Shown here piece by piece: positions 42,549-53,700 of a stretch of 63,235 nucleotides of DNA; position 1 is the first letter of the stretch, and every line of letters begins with the position of its first letter. The DNA lies in assembly GCF_030068505.1 (NCBI RefSeq), contig NZ_JAQOSO010000102.1, positions 1 through 63,235 on the forward strand, written 5' to 3'. Position numbers and translations under genes: made by a program. The notes under the pieces were generated by a model, which did not search any database, was not told where the DNA came from, and saw nothing but the letters and a program-made list of their open reading frames with translations. This DNA is from Roseofilum capinflatum BLCC-M114. Lineage in GTDB: Bacteria; Cyanobacteriota; Cyanobacteriia; Cyanobacteriales; Desertifilaceae.

Positions 42549-44000
42549 TTAATGTTGAAGTTGTTGTAAAAAATCAATCAATGGTTGCCAATTATCGTCA
42601 ACCATAATCGAATTCCAAATGGTTTCGATCGCCGGTCTTAAGAGATCGACGGTGGGGTTCACCTTTTGCAGGCGATCGCCCATTTCAGCCAATTGTTCTT
42701 CCGAGTTTCGACCTAATATCCTATGATACAGGATTTTCCAAGCCTGCCAGATATGACTGGGGCCAGCACTAGACCAGTTGGGAATTTCATCGATTCCTAC
42801 TGACCAACTGGGATCAAAGGTTTCCCGAAGACCGATAAAAAATTGTGGGTATCCTTTCTGGGTATCTTTGAGTAATTTTACAGTTAGCTCGATCAACTCT
42901 TGGGCTTCAGAGTCCTGGACTCGATCGGGTTCCAACCCTAACCGACATAACATTAGGTTCTGATAGGCATGTTCATAATGAACATTAAATCGCTCTAAAC
43001 TCTCTTGCATGGCTGTTTTGGGGATTACTTTACCCAGAGCAACACTGAGGAGTTCTAAATTGAGTTGACACACCAGGGGTTGATTCCCATAACTGTAGCG
43101 TCCGGAATAGTCGAAATAGGCGGCGGTAAAATTCGGGTCGTAGTGGGGAATGAAGCCATAGGGGCCATAGTCGAAACTTTCACCGGTAATGGACATATTA
43201 TCGGTATTCAAGACTCCATGACAAAAGCCTGCGGCCATCCATTGAGCGGCGAGTTGGGCTACCCGTTGCACCAGTTGATCGTAAAATCGGATGTAGCGCT
43301 CTGGTGCGGGTTCAGGTTGGACTAGGGGGAAGGGAGCGGGATAATACTCTTGGATGACATGATCTAAGAGTTTGGCGATTAAATCCGATCGCTCAAAATA
43401 GCGCAATCGTTCAAACGTCCCAAAGCGGATATGGGAACGACTCCAGCGTACCATGACACACGATCGCGTCGGAGAGGGTTCATCCCCTCGCCATAAAGAC
43501 TCTCCCGTTTCAATGAGACTCAAACAGCGAGAGGTGGTTACCCCCAACCGATGCAGCATTTCCCCGGCTAACACTTCCCGCACTCCCCCCTTCAGGGTTA
43601 ACCGGCCATCTGCTCCCCTAGAATAGGGAGTCATGCCCGATCCTTTTGTGCCAAAATCATACAGTTGACCATCCACAGCTCGCACTTGGCCATACAAAAA
43701 CCCCCGACCATCACCGAGCCAAGGGTTGTATTCTCCAAATTGATAGCCATGATACCTAAGAGCTAAACAGGGAAGATCGCTGTCAAATTTACCGAAAAAG
43801 TCGATAAAATGGCGATCGCTCACCTGCTGGGGATCGAGTCCCATTTTCGGCAAGAGATCGTCATTGCGCCATCGCAAAATATGTTCGGGAAATTCGGTGG
43901 GGACTACGGGATCATAATAATCATCCCCTAAGTTTTCTAGGGCATTTTCGATGTTCAAATGCTCAAAAGGATTGTTATTTACCCTGTCAGTCATCACCAT
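42549..44000 (-). CDS. selO: Protein adenylyltransferase SelO (YdiU family)
   Basis: SelO pseudokinases transfer AMP from ATP to Ser, Thr or Tyr of target proteins, which is linked to redox stress in other bacteria. The 483-residue protein carries [20 protein letters not shown] (about 125-144, nucleotide-binding region) and [21 protein letters not shown]. The metal-binding [13 protein letters not shown] lies at about 265-277 and DYGPYGFI just after it. Length is normal. Starts ATG 44000 and ATG 43994 (MTDRV) are both possible. Only 20 bp separate it from the downstream end of rel on the same strand, so co-transcription with rel is possible. Confidence 0.93.
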   Translation of the reverse strand: MVMTDRVNNNPFEHLNIENALENLGDDYYDPVVPTEFPEHILRWRNDDLLPKMGLDPQQVSDRHFIDFFGKFDSDLPCLALRYHGYQFGEYNPWLGDGRGFLYGQVRAVDGQLYDFGTKGSGMTPYSRGADGRLTLKGGVREVLAGEMLHRLGVTTSRCLSLIETGESLWRGDEPSPTRSCVMVRWSRSHIRFGTFERLRYFERSDLIAKLLDHVIQEYYPAPFPLVQPEPAPERYIRFYDQLVQRVAQLAAQWMAAGFCHGVLNTDNMSITGESFDYGPYGFIPHYDPNFTAAYFDYSGRYSYGNQPLVCQLNLELLSVALGKVIPKTAMQESLERFNVHYEHAYQNLMLCRLGLEPDRVQDSEAQELIELTVKLLKDTQKGYPQFFIGLRETFDPSWSVGIDEIPNWSSAGPSHIWQAWKILYHRILGRNSEEQLAEMGDRLQKVNPTVDLLRPAIETIWNSIMVDDNWQPLIDFLQQLQH

Positions 44001-44020
44001 TACTCTTGATCTCTGTTGGT

Positions 44021-46321
44021 CTATTCTGACTCAGAATCCGTATCTTCTACTTGTCCCACACGACGAATATTAAGAATATCGCTCATATTGCGGATTTGAG
44101 TAAATACAGATTCTAATTGGGGGCGATCGCGAATTTCCATACCCAAATTAATCACGGCCGGTTTTCCCGTCTGAGTTTTCACATCCACATTGCGGACATT
44201 GATTCCTTGGTCGCTTAACCGAGAAAGAATATCCTTAAGAATGCCCACCCGGTCAATGGTTTGGATTTGCACTTGTACAATATAAGTCATCCCAGTGGGA
44301 GGGGTTTTGTGGTTTTTACCATTCCAACTTACAGGAATCAGGCGATCGCCCTCCACATGCTCTACATTATGACACCCTTGGCGATGAATCGAAATCCCCC
44401 GCCCTCTGGTCACCACTCCAATAATTAGCTCTCCGGGAATGGGATTACAGCATCCTGCCAGATAATAGAGCAATCCTTCAATGCCGACAATGGGAGAGCT
44501 GTGATCCCCAGCCGAAGAATGAGAAGCAGAAGAAGCAGAAGATGGAATCACGGCCTCACCTTTAAGTCCTTCCTTATCCTGGCGATCGTCCGGTTCCAGG
44601 GGTTGGGTGGCACGAATGGCATCCCGGAGACGGTTGACCACCAAATTTAAGGTCAGCTCGCCATACCCCAAAGCTGCTAACAAATCGTCCACAGCGTGAT
44701 AATTGCACCGTTCAACCACTAATTGCATCGGTTGGGATTTCAGCAGGGACTCAAATCCCGGTTTACCCATTTCTTTTTCCAGCAGTTCCCGACCTCTAGC
44801 AACATTTTCTTCTCGATGCGATCGCTTGTACCATTGGCGAATTCGGTTTCGCGCTCCGGCAGTTTTGACAAAATTGAGCCAATCTAAATTCGGATGGCTA
44901 TTTTTTTGCGTCAAAATTTCCACAATATCGCCATTTTTCAACACCGTATTCAAAGGAACCATGCGCCCATTCACCCTAGCGCCAGAGCAATGATTGCCTA
45001 CCTCCGAGTGAATGCGATAGGCAAAATCCACCGTTGACGATCCCGAAGTCAGGGACAGCACATCCCCACGGGGAGTGAACACATACACATCATCTTCAAA
45101 TAAGTTGTCCTTGATATTCTCCAAATATTCCTGAGCATCTTTAAGATCGTTTTGCCAATCGAGCAATTGACGTAGCCAGGTAAATTTTTCATCGGCATCC
45201 GTCATTTGGCTATAGTTCGATCCCCCTTCCTTATATTTCCAATGGGCCGCAATCCCATATTCCGCCACCTGATGCATTTCCTGGGTACGGATTTGCACCT
45301 CTAGGGGTCGCCCCGTGGGGCCAATCACCCCCGTATGCAAGGATTGATAGCGGTTAGGTTTTGGCAGGCCAATATAGTCCTTAAATCGACCGGGGATCGG
45401 CCGGAAGGAGTCATGCACGATCGCCAAGGCCCGATAGCATTGATCGTGGGTTTGGGTAATCATGCGAATCCCAGCAATATCGAAGATTTCGTGAAATTCT
45501 TTTTGCTGCTGTTGCATTTTGCGATAAATGCCATACAGATGTTTGGGACGGCCGCTAATTTCTACATTGGTGATCCCAATCTGTTCCAAGCGAATCTGGA
45601 GAATTTCAATCACATTATCCAGGCGCATTTCTCGGTCTGTACGCTTTTCAGCAACTAAGGCTTGCACTTCCCGATAGGAGAGGGGTTCTAAATACTTAAA
45701 TGCCAGGTCTTCAAGCTCCCACTTAATCCGCCCGATCCCTAAACGATTAGCTAAGGGAGCAAAGATTTCACGGGTTTCTAAGGCGATCGCCCGTTGTTTC
45801 TCCTCCTTCATAAATTCTAGGGTTCGCATGTTATGCAGTCGGTCGGCTAACTTGACCACAATCACCCGAATATCTTGGGCCATGGCTAAAAACATGCGGC
45901 GAAAGTTTTCTGCTTGCCGTTCGGTTTTACTGGAAAATTTAAATTTAGACAGCTTCGTTACCCCTTCTACCAAGTGGCGCACTTCCGAACCAAAGCGTTC
46001 TTCTAGTTCTTCTGGGGTTACATCCGTGTCTTCTACCACATCATGGAGAAAACCGGCGGCAATCATGGGGGCACTTCCCCCAAGTTCGCGCAATAATCCC
46101 GCCACTGCCACGGGATGGGAAATATAGGCTTCTCCTGATTTTCGGTATTGTCCTTGATGGAGTTGATAAGCAAATTCAAAGGCTTCTCGAATTAAGCGCT
46201 GATCCTCTGGGGATTGACAGACCGGGATGAGTTCAACTGGAGATTGATCCGGGTTTAAACAGGCCGTCAACCAGTTGGGAAGAGTGACATCGAGGGAGTT
46301 GGATTCAGTGAGCGTTTTCAT
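44021..46321 (-). CDS. rel: Bifunctional (p)ppGpp synthetase/hydrolase (RelA/SpoT family)
   Basis: This stringent-response enzyme has 766 residues from ATG 46321; a GTG at 46378 would add a non-conserved leader. The HD hydrolase domain (about 45-200) has the HDVVEDTD motif. The synthetase domain (about 220-340) includes [22 protein letters not shown] domain follows (about 385-450, [25 protein letters not shown]), then a zinc-finger/helical region and a C-terminal ACT domain (about 675-755, [19 protein letters not shown]). All catalytic motifs are intact, so both synthesis and hydrolysis are expected. In cyanobacteria this is usually the sole long RSH protein. Confidence 0.95.
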   Translation of the reverse strand: MKTLTESNSLDVTLPNWLTACLNPDQSPVELIPVCQSPEDQRLIREAFEFAYQLHQGQYRKSGEAYISHPVAVAGLLRELGGSAPMIAAGFLHDVVEDTDVTPEELEERFGSEVRHLVEGVTKLSKFKFSSKTERQAENFRRMFLAMAQDIRVIVVKLADRLHNMRTLEFMKEEKQRAIALETREIFAPLANRLGIGRIKWELEDLAFKYLEPLSYREVQALVAEKRTDREMRLDNVIEILQIRLEQIGITNVEISGRPKHLYGIYRKMQQQQKEFHEIFDIAGIRMITQTHDQCYRALAIVHDSFRPIPGRFKDYIGLPKPNRYQSLHTGVIGPTGRPLEVQIRTQEMHQVAEYGIAAHWKYKEGGSNYSQMTDADEKFTWLRQLLDWQNDLKDAQEYLENIKDNLFEDDVYVFTPRGDVLSLTSGSSTVDFAYRIHSEVGNHCSGARVNGRMVPLNTVLKNGDIVEILTQKNSHPNLDWLNFVKTAGARNRIRQWYKRSHREENVARGRELLEKEMGKPGFESLLKSQPMQLVVERCNYHAVDDLLAALGYGELTLNLVVNRLRDAIRATQPLEPDDRQDKEGLKGEAVIPSSASSASHSSAGDHSSPIVGIEGLLYYLAGCCNPIPGELIIGVVTRGRGISIHRQGCHNVEHVEGDRLIPVSWNGKNHKTPPTGMTYIVQVQIQTIDRVGILKDILSRLSDQGINVRNVDVKTQTGKPAVINLGMEIRDRPQLESVFTQIRNMSDILNIRRVGQVEDTDSESE

Positions 46322-46459
46322 AGCGGGTGGATGTTCAGGGATGATCGATACAATAGGTAATTTAGTCTCGGAACCCACCCAAGGGTGTTACGATTACGAG
46401 AACTCGATGATGGGAATGGAAAAATAGCTGGTGGTGGAGGAGTTAATGCAGAGGCTTAC

Positions 46460-46473
46460 ACCTGATCTCAGGT
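46460..46473. promoter_or_regulatory. Palindrome upstream of the PatD-like gene
   Basis: ACCTGA-TC-TCAGGT is a perfect 14-bp dyad, flanked by outer GAGG/CCTC pairs (46451 and 46476 region). It lies about 75 bp before the start codon of the plus-strand gene and 140 bp upstream of rel. It could be an operator for either; there is no direct evidence. Confidence 0.3.
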
Positions 46474-46545
46474 TACCTCTAATGCTCTGTTATTCAATAC
46501 TATAACTTTACTACTCTAAAAAAAGCGAGGGGATGAAAGACCCGT

Positions 46546-46908
46546 ATGTTATCGAAAGAGCATATGCAAATTTACCAGAATTTTCTGGATATTTTAAAGG
46601 AAGTCTTAATTTTGTCCACAACTGAGACGACTCCAGACCTATTAATCCCAACTTGTCAGGAGGTTGAAGATTTTTTTGGGCAACAGATTGCACCTTTGTC
46701 TTGGGATCAAAATTATCCTGTCTCTGAGATGGCGTGGCAGTCGATTCAAACGGAGATGCATAAACAGATTAAACTATTGGTAACTGAGACTACATTTTAC
46801 CAAATGAGTCGCCAGGAATCGGCGCAACAGCAGAGAAAAAAGAAGATAAGCCATTATACTCAGGCTTTGATTCGCTATTGTGAGATCCTCTTAGGAACTG
46901 GGGATTAA
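46546..46908 (+). CDS. PatD-like protein
   Basis: The 120-residue helical protein has an N-terminal helix (IYQNFLDILKEVL), a central VEDFFGQQIAPL (about 44-55), a helix with TEMHKQIKLLVTETTFYQMSRQ (about 67-88) and a final SHYTQALIRYCEILL. This order resembles PatD, which limits heterocyst frequency in Anabaena and acts through cell division. PatD relatives also exist in cyanobacteria that form no heterocysts. The match is my recognition of pattern, not a search result. It converges with the receiver-kinase gene and overlaps it by 4 bp. Confidence 0.55.
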   Translation: MLSKEHMQIYQNFLDILKEVLILSTTETTPDLLIPTCQEVEDFFGQQIAPLSWDQNYPVSEMAWQSIQTEMHKQIKLLVTETTFYQMSRQESAQQQRKKKISHYTQALIRYCEILLGTGD

Positions 46909-48032
46909 GGATGAGCGGGTAGGGTAATGGTGAAGGTGGTTCCTTGGTTGACTTGGCTGTCAATGTCAATGGTTCCGTGGTGTAAATCTACGCATTTTTT
47001 GACAATGGAGAGTCCGAGACCCGTTCCGCCAATGTTGCCAATATTGCTGCCTCGATGGAAGGACTCAAACAGATGCTCTTGCTCGGATTTGGGAATACCA
47101 ATGCCTCGATCTTGGATCTGAAATTGAATGGTGTTGTCCAGACAGCGAACGTAAATAAATACTTTACTCCCTTGGGGAGAATACTTAATGGCATTGGAGA
47201 GTAAGTGAACTAACATTTGCTCAATTAAGCTACTATCGAGCATCCAGGAGCTTACAGAGTCTTCGGGCAAAAATTCCAGACAATAGTGGGAACCGGCGAT
47301 CGCCTGCATTCGGCCGATCGCTTGCTTAAACAGGGGGATCACTTCTACCACTGTGGGGTTAAATGCCAACAAGCCAAAGTCTGCGTCTTTGATAAACAGA
47401 ACATCTTCTAAGAGGCTAGTCATATGGCCAATGGCTTTATGAATGCGGTCAAAATGTTTGTTCTGTTTTTCCTTATCCCACTTATCTCGATAGCGCTCTA
47501 ACATCCCTACGGATAAGCCAATGGTGGTGAGGGGGGTTCGATATTCATGGGAAATGGTGGTGATAATCCGGGATTTTAGCTCATTGAGGGCTTGTAAATG
47601 ATTTAAGGATTGATTTAAATAGGGGTCGATTAAGCAACGATCCTGGGGGTTAGAAATGCACAGTAAGCTGGCGATGCGTTTGTTGAGCAGGTGAGGATGA
47701 ATGGGTTTAGGTAAATAATCATCCACTCCCATCTCCAAAATTTGGCTAATAAAGTCAGGTTGTTGGCACTCACTGAGGACTAAAATGGCTGGTGGGTAAG
47801 GTTGGCAATTCTGTTGATAGGCGATCGCCTCTTTTAGCTGCTCTAAGTTGCGATCGTGAACATCGACAATAATCAGATGGGGTTGCTCCGTAGTCAGTTC
47901 TGCCATCTCACTAACGGTTTGAGTCACATACTGATGGGGTGCGATCTCCTCCGCTACAGGGGGATGGATGGATAAACTTAGCGTTTGGGCTAACGGAGGA
48001 TCTGCCTCCACAATCAGAATCAATGAAGACAT
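46905..48032 (-). CDS. Receiver-histidine kinase
   Basis: The 375-residue cytoplasmic protein has REC (about 5-125) followed by HisKA (about 150-220, ISHEYRTPLTTIGLS) and HATPase (about 260-372, LLSNAIKYSPQG, DRGIGIP, GTGLGLSIVKK). The receiver is atypical: the phospho-acceptor region is LIIVDVHDRN, and the acidic pair (EADPP) is Glu-Ala-Asp instead of consecutive acids, but the Lys (YLPKPIHPH) is kept. It is the last of four same-strand signalling genes beginning at 54.0 kb. It could be a relay stage after the diguanylate cyclase gene, 125 bp upstream. Confidence 0.88.
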   Translation of the reverse strand: MSSLILIVEADPPLAQTLSLSIHPPVAEEIAPHQYVTQTVSEMAELTTEQPHLIIVDVHDRNLEQLKEAIAYQQNCQPYPPAILVLSECQQPDFISQILEMGVDDYLPKPIHPHLLNKRIASLLCISNPQDRCLIDPYLNQSLNHLQALNELKSRIITTISHEYRTPLTTIGLSVGMLERYRDKWDKEKQNKHFDRIHKAIGHMTSLLEDVLFIKDADFGLLAFNPTVVEVIPLFKQAIGRMQAIAGSHYCLEFLPEDSVSSWMLDSSLIEQMLVHLLSNAIKYSPQGSKVFIYVRCLDNTIQFQIQDRGIGIPKSEQEHLFESFHRGSNIGNIGGTGLGLSIVKKCVDLHHGTIDIDSQVNQGTTFTITLPAHP

Positions 48033-48157
48033 CAGAGATTAGTTATCTGGCGTAGAAGGAACTTTAGTTAATTTAAGAGGGTTCAAGTAGACTTGCTTAG
48101 TTTTACCGATTCTAGATGCCCCTTCTAGGGCATAATACCTTAATTCCGGTCAACTCC

Positions 48158-50083
48158 CTAGACAAAACTGGAGTGGCCCTCTAAGCTTAATCCGTGGGTT
48201 TGAATGGTATTGCGTCCCTGAGCTTTTGATTGATATAAGGCTTCATCGGCATTAATCAGTAATTGATAGGGTTCAATTTCGAGTTGGGGAATCTGAGCCG
48301 CAACCCCTAGAGACAAGGTGAGATAGGAGCTGATTGGGGAAGCAAGATGTTCCATGTGCATAGAATTAATTTGCTGTTGAATCTTCTCAGCAACTTGGAG
48401 AGCGCCGTCGAGGGGAGTGTAAGGAAGAACCACCACAAATTCTTCCCCACCATAGCGAGCGACTAAATCGGCTGGACGTTGGGCAGAGGAGGCGATCGCC
48501 TGGGCAACTTTCCGTAAGCAGTCATCTCCGGCTTGATGTCCGTAGGTGTCATTATAGAGCTTGAAGTGGTCAATATCGCATAGAATAATGGAGAGGGGAG
48601 CGCCCTCGCGAGCGAGTCTGCGCCATTCGATGGCTAAATATTGATCGAAGCGTCGTCGGTTGGCGATACCGGTTAAGCCGTCTAGGGTGGCCATTTGTTG
48701 TAGTATTTGATTGGTTTGGGCCAGTTGTTGATAGAGTTGCCCTTGACGGATGGCGATCGCCACTTGATGAGTAATTTTTTGCAGTAATTCTAGTTGTTCT
48801 TCTGGCCACGAGCGAGGCGATCGGCAATCCTGTAAAGCCAAAAGACCCCACAGAGACTCTGGGGTTTTTTGCAGTAACTCTTGGGGAGACTCTATCCCCA
48901 TGTCTTGATCCGGTAACGGTAACTCAAAGCATTTGATTTGAATCACTAATTGAGATTTCACCTGCCACTGGTGTAACGTTTCTTCAAAGGCAGAACGAGC
49001 TTGGGGCGGAATTTGTTCAATCACCCCCAGTTTTAAGTCAGAGGTTTGCCCATAATCTAACACCTCTTCTAGGTTGACCTTTTCAATTGTTTCCCCAACC
49101 ACTGAGCCATAACCGGCAGCGACGGATTCCACCAAAACATTTAAACTTTCTTGAGGTTGCACGCTATAGATTAACACTCGATCTACCTGCAACAGTTTAC
49201 GCACTTCACGAACTGTCGTTTTTAAGATTTCTTCTAAATTTAGGGATTGGCGAATTTTTTGAGTGATAATGCTAAAAATTTTTTCCTGTTGTGCTTGTTG
49301 TCTTAAGATTAATTCTACCTGCTTGGTATCGGTAATATCGCGACCCACTGCCTGATATTCGGCCAGGGTTTTCTGGGAGGTGAAAATCCCACGAATCGTC
49401 CACGATTGCCATATCACAGGGGAATCGTGGGAAGAGATCGGTAGCTCTAGAGTCACGGTAGGACTGTTGACTGTTATTTTTGCCAACTGTGTCTGAAGTT
49501 CAGACCAGTCTTGATTGAAGAGTCCATAGGAAATACATTGACCCACCAAAGATTCCGGCTCTTGATGGCAAAACAAACTAAAGGCTCGGTTAATAAAAGT
49601 AATGGTTCCATCGGCTAAAAACCGACAAATAAATTCCGTTTGATCTTCAATGATTCCTCGGTAACGGGCTTCACTTTGCCGTAACTTTTCTAGGGTTTCT
49701 TTGCGTCTAATCGCATAATGAATGGCGCGGGTGAGCATGTTCGGACGCAATTCATTCTTAAAAATATAATCCTGGGCCCCGGCTTTCAGGGCAGAGATCG
49801 CGGTTACTTCATCATCTAAACCGGTCAGCACAATCATGGGAATATGGGGAGCTTGTGCATACATGGTTTGACAAGTTTCTAAGCCTCTGGCATCTGGTAA
49901 AGACAAGTCTAATAAAATCACTGCATAGGAATTTTTGATCGCTGATTCTATGGCTTGGGCCAGGGTTTCCACGCGATCGATGTGGTAATGACACCCTTGT
50001 GTCCTCTGGAGTAAGGTTTCAATCAGACGAACATCGGCAGGATTATCTTCAATCAATAGTACATTTAGGGTAACTTGATTCAC
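48158..50083 (-). CDS. REC-PAS-GAF-GGDEF diguanylate cyclase
   Basis: The 641-residue protein has REC (about 6-125, with EDNPAD, VILLDLSLPDA and IFKNE), PAS (about 140-260), GAF (about 280-450) and GGDEF (about 470-630). The GGEEF motif is intact in ARYGGEEFVVVL. The allosteric I-site RPAD lies exactly five residues ahead of it, so product inhibition by c-di-GMP is expected. It has no EAL domain and no membrane helix. The start codon is GTG 50083. It probably acts downstream of the penta-PAS kinase at 50.7-54.0 kb through phosphorylation of its receiver domain. Confidence 0.93.
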   Translation of the reverse strand: MNQVTLNVLLIEDNPADVRLIETLLQRTQGCHYHIDRVETLAQAIESAIKNSYAVILLDLSLPDARGLETCQTMYAQAPHIPMIVLTGLDDEVTAISALKAGAQDYIFKNELRPNMLTRAIHYAIRRKETLEKLRQSEARYRGIIEDQTEFICRFLADGTITFINRAFSLFCHQEPESLVGQCISYGLFNQDWSELQTQLAKITVNSPTVTLELPISSHDSPVIWQSWTIRGIFTSQKTLAEYQAVGRDITDTKQVELILRQQAQQEKIFSIITQKIRQSLNLEEILKTTVREVRKLLQVDRVLIYSVQPQESLNVLVESVAAGYGSVVGETIEKVNLEEVLDYGQTSDLKLGVIEQIPPQARSAFEETLHQWQVKSQLVIQIKCFELPLPDQDMGIESPQELLQKTPESLWGLLALQDCRSPRSWPEEQLELLQKITHQVAIAIRQGQLYQQLAQTNQILQQMATLDGLTGIANRRRFDQYLAIEWRRLAREGAPLSIILCDIDHFKLYNDTYGHQAGDDCLRKVAQAIASSAQRPADLVARYGGEEFVVVLPYTPLDGALQVAEKIQQQINSMHMEHLASPISSYLTLSLGVAAQIPQLEIEPYQLLINADEALYQSKAQGRNTIQTHGLSLEGHSSFV

Positions 50084-50243
50084 GTGGTTTAATCCTTGAC
50101 CATCTTCAATGCAAAGGGGGAATTGATAATTATTTTATATTATACATAACTCCCTTTTTGACCTGCCTTGATGTCTGAACTGTTGATACTTAAGTTGTCG
50201 TAGTCTAAATTACAGCTTGAAAAACAGGCAACTTCTTCTAAGG

Positions 50244-50699
50244 TTAAAATATTGTACCGGATATGGGCGGAAGCTTAACGGAAGTTAACCAAAATTGTTC
50301 GACCAGACGGATCAAGTCTTGGAATTGATCTAAGGAAGAGGGTTTATTGAGATAACAATTGGCATAATTTTGGTAACTTGAGAGAATATCAGCTTCGTTT
50401 TCTGAGTTACTGAGCATGATGACGGGAATTACTCGCAGAGATAGATCGGCTTTGATTTCGGCTAAGACTTCTAAACCGCTTTTAGTGGGTAATTTAATAT
50501 CTAAGAGAATGATATGGGGCCGTGGACTGCGATGATAGGGTTCCTGGTGATGCAAAAAGGCGATCGCCTGTTCTCCACTCTCTACGACATGGATCTGATG
50601 TTGGATCGAGCCTTTGCGAAAGGCCTGCACGGTCAAGGCAGCTTGACTGGGCGAGTCTTCTACCAACAAAATATGAATCGGTTCAGAACTGAAATTCAA
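50244..50699 (-). CDS. Rcp1-type single-domain response regulator
   Basis: The 151-residue receiver has LLVEDSPSQAAL (about 11-22), the phospho-acceptor in IILLDIKLPTKSG (about 63-75), VIMLSNSE (about 94-101) and YLNKPSS. Rcp1 of Synechocystis is the partner of phytochrome Cph1; family members often sit next to kinases with the ASHDLQEPLR His motif, as here. The start must be TTG 50699, because an in-frame TGA lies 12 bases upstream. It is 16 bp behind the penta-PAS kinase. A terminal region after the receiver (QFWLTSVKLPPISG) is typical of the family. Confidence 0.88.
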   Translation of the reverse strand: MNFSSEPIHILLVEDSPSQAALTVQAFRKGSIQHQIHVVESGEQAIAFLHHQEPYHRSPRPHIILLDIKLPTKSGLEVLAEIKADLSLRVIPVIMLSNSENEADILSSYQNYANCYLNKPSSLDQFQDLIRLVEQFWLTSVKLPPISGTIF

Positions 50700-50715
50700 A
50701 ATACAAAATCATCAT

Positions 50716-53700
50716 TTAGGTGCGATTAGGCATTGTAAAGTAAAATGTTGCTCCCTGGTTAAGGTTGGACTCTACCCAAATTTTTCCCCCATGACGGGCA
50801 ACAATTTTATGACAGATGGCCAACCCAATACCTGTACCGGCAAAAGCGCTTTGGGAATGGAGTCTTTGGAAGATGGCAAAGATGCGCTCGGCATAACGGG
50901 GATCGATGCCAATGCCATTATCCTGCACCCAAAAGAGCCAATGGGAATTTTGGTATTTGGCTCCCAGGTGAATTGCTAGGGGCCGATCGCTGCGAAACTT
51001 AAGGGCATTACTGCATAAATTTTGCCACAGTTGCACCATCTGGGAGCGATCGGCGTAAAGGGTGGGTAAGGGATCGTGGGTAAGAGTAGCACCACTTTCC
51101 TCGATGGCGATGTTTAAGTTCATCAAAACCTGTTGTCGCACGTCCTCAAGATCCGTGGGCAACATCTCTTGAGCGCAAGTTCTCACCCGCGAAAAGGCTA
51201 ATAAATCCTGAATCAACCCTTGCATTCGTTGTCCTTCACTGAGGATAAAGTGAAGATAGTTTTCTCCTTCACCATCAAGACAATGGCCATAATCTTCTTT
51301 CAACAGTTGACTGAAACTGACGACTCCTCGCAGGGGTTCCTGTAAATCATGGGAGGCAATATAGGCGAATTGCTGTAATTCGGCATTAGAGCGGGCTAAT
51401 TCTTCCTGTTGGCGGATTTGTTGGGCGATCGCCTCTTGTTGCTCGAGTTGCGCTTGTTGGCGAGCAATATGGGTATAGAGCATTTCCCCAACGACCTGTA
51501 AAATTCTGCCATCTTCAACCGACCATTGTTTGGGGTTCTCCTGATTCGACTCGCATTTAATTTGTCCCCAAAGTTTTCCCGATGCAGTCCAAATGGGAAC
51601 CGCTAAGAGGGAACCAATGTGCAAGGATTGTAAATAGGCTTTCTCGACTTGGGCGATCGCCGGGAGATCCTCAAGGGAATTGATAATCAAAATGTCCTGT
51701 TGACGCAGCTTCTCAAACCACCAGCTAAAAGGAGCCACATCTAGGTTTTGAAAGCGATCGCGAAAGGAGCCACTCTCAGCATTTAACCATTCATCCGTGA
51801 GACTCAATTGGGTTTCTTCTGGGTTGAGCCGAATGAGATATACTCGACTGGCTGCCATCGCTTCGCCGAGTATACCCAAGAGATCGTCAAAATCGAAGGC
51901 ATCATGGCGGGTTAACCATTTAGAGACTTCAGATAAAGCCGTTTCCAGTTTGAGACGATATTTTAATTCTTGCTCCGCTTGTTTGCGATCCGTAATATCT
52001 TCTGCAATTCCAGCCACTCGTTCAATATTCCCCCATTGATCTTCTATTGGAAAGGCTCGATCCCAAATCCACCGGGTTTTGCCATTCGGACAACGAATCC
52101 GATATTCACAAAAGGTATAGTTCCCCTGTCTTTGTTCGTCCAAGGTTTGCTTAACGCGATCGCGATCCTGGGGATCGACACTCTCTAACCAGGAAAAATC
52201 AGGCTCATAGACGGCTGAGAGCGATCGCTCCCACACTTGTTCATAGGCAGGACTCATATATTCAATCTCATAGGGATGGGTTGTAGCCAACCAAAATACA
52301 TCTTGAACATTATCAGCCAACTGGCGAAACCGTTGTTCGCTCTCCCGCAGCGCTTCTTCAGCTTGTCTTCGTTCCGTAATATCGCGAATACTCACCACAT
52401 AAACGGGTTCGCCCAACCAATAGGTTTGAGAAACACTCATTTCTCCCACCCCCATCAGGTTCTGTCCTTGAATTAAATCAATTTCGGTCACATTACCCAC
52501 GGTCAGAGGTTGACCGAATTCATGATGGACTAAGCTAGAAATGGGACGATTAAACAACTGAGCGGCTGCGGGATTCACAAACTGAATGATTCCTTGGAGA
52601 TCCACAATTAACAAGCCATCAGAAGCACTATTAATAATGGTATGCAGTCGCGCCTCACTTTCCCAGAGTTGCAATTCAATCAATTTATGGGTGGTAATAT
52701 CAATGGCTGTCCCTAAAATTTCGATCGGAACCCCTTGCTCATCGCGCTTAAAGACCATATTGCGCGATCGCAGCCACACCCAAGACCCATTCTGATGACG
52801 AACTCGATATTCCACCTCCTGAACTTCCCCATCGGCTAACCCTAACCACTCCTGTTTTATATTTTGAACTAACTCCAATTCATCGGGATGATATATATCC
52901 TTAAAAAAATAAGTATCTTGGGAATACATATCTTCAGGAGAATAACCTGACAGTCCTTCTAGGGAACGATTGACATAAATATTTTTCTCTCTTTGTAAAT
53001 CATACAAATAGAGCAATTCCGGTGAAGCATCCGTGAGTTGTTCAATAAAGCGTTTACTTTGGCGCAACTCTTCCTCTGTACGCTTGCGATCCGTAATGTC
53101 TCGATAAATACTCAAATACCAATGTCGCTCTTCTTCCCAAATAATCGACGTAGAAACCAATAAGGTTTTCTCTTGCCCATCCTTCGTGCGAATCACTGTT
53201 TCTACATCCTCTATTTTACCGCGATCGCGCACCTGCACAATTTGATCAGCAACTTTACTTAATTTTTCTGGATTAGGATACAATAAACTTAAAAAGTTAT
53301 CAGCTTTATTGGCTTCTTCCTGAGAATATCCGGTCAAACTTTCCATCTTAGGATTAAAAATACTAAAATATCCCCGTTCATCACTGAGAGTAATCCCCTC
53401 TCCCACTGTCTTAATCACCCGTAAGAGACGATCTAATAATCCTTGGATTAGATTAGAGCTTTGCTTTTGAGCCGTAATATCTGTATCTGTACCCGCCATG
53501 CGATAAGGCTTGCCTGCACTGTCTCTAAACGCAATTCCCCGCGCTAAAATCCAGCGAACACTGCCATCTTTATGCACCATCCGATGCTCAACTTCATACA
53601 GCCCATTTATACCCTCTAAATGCTCTTGAGCTAACTTCATCGTCATTTCCCGATCGTCAGGATGAACTAAGGCAACCCAAGATTCAATACAATTGGGTAT

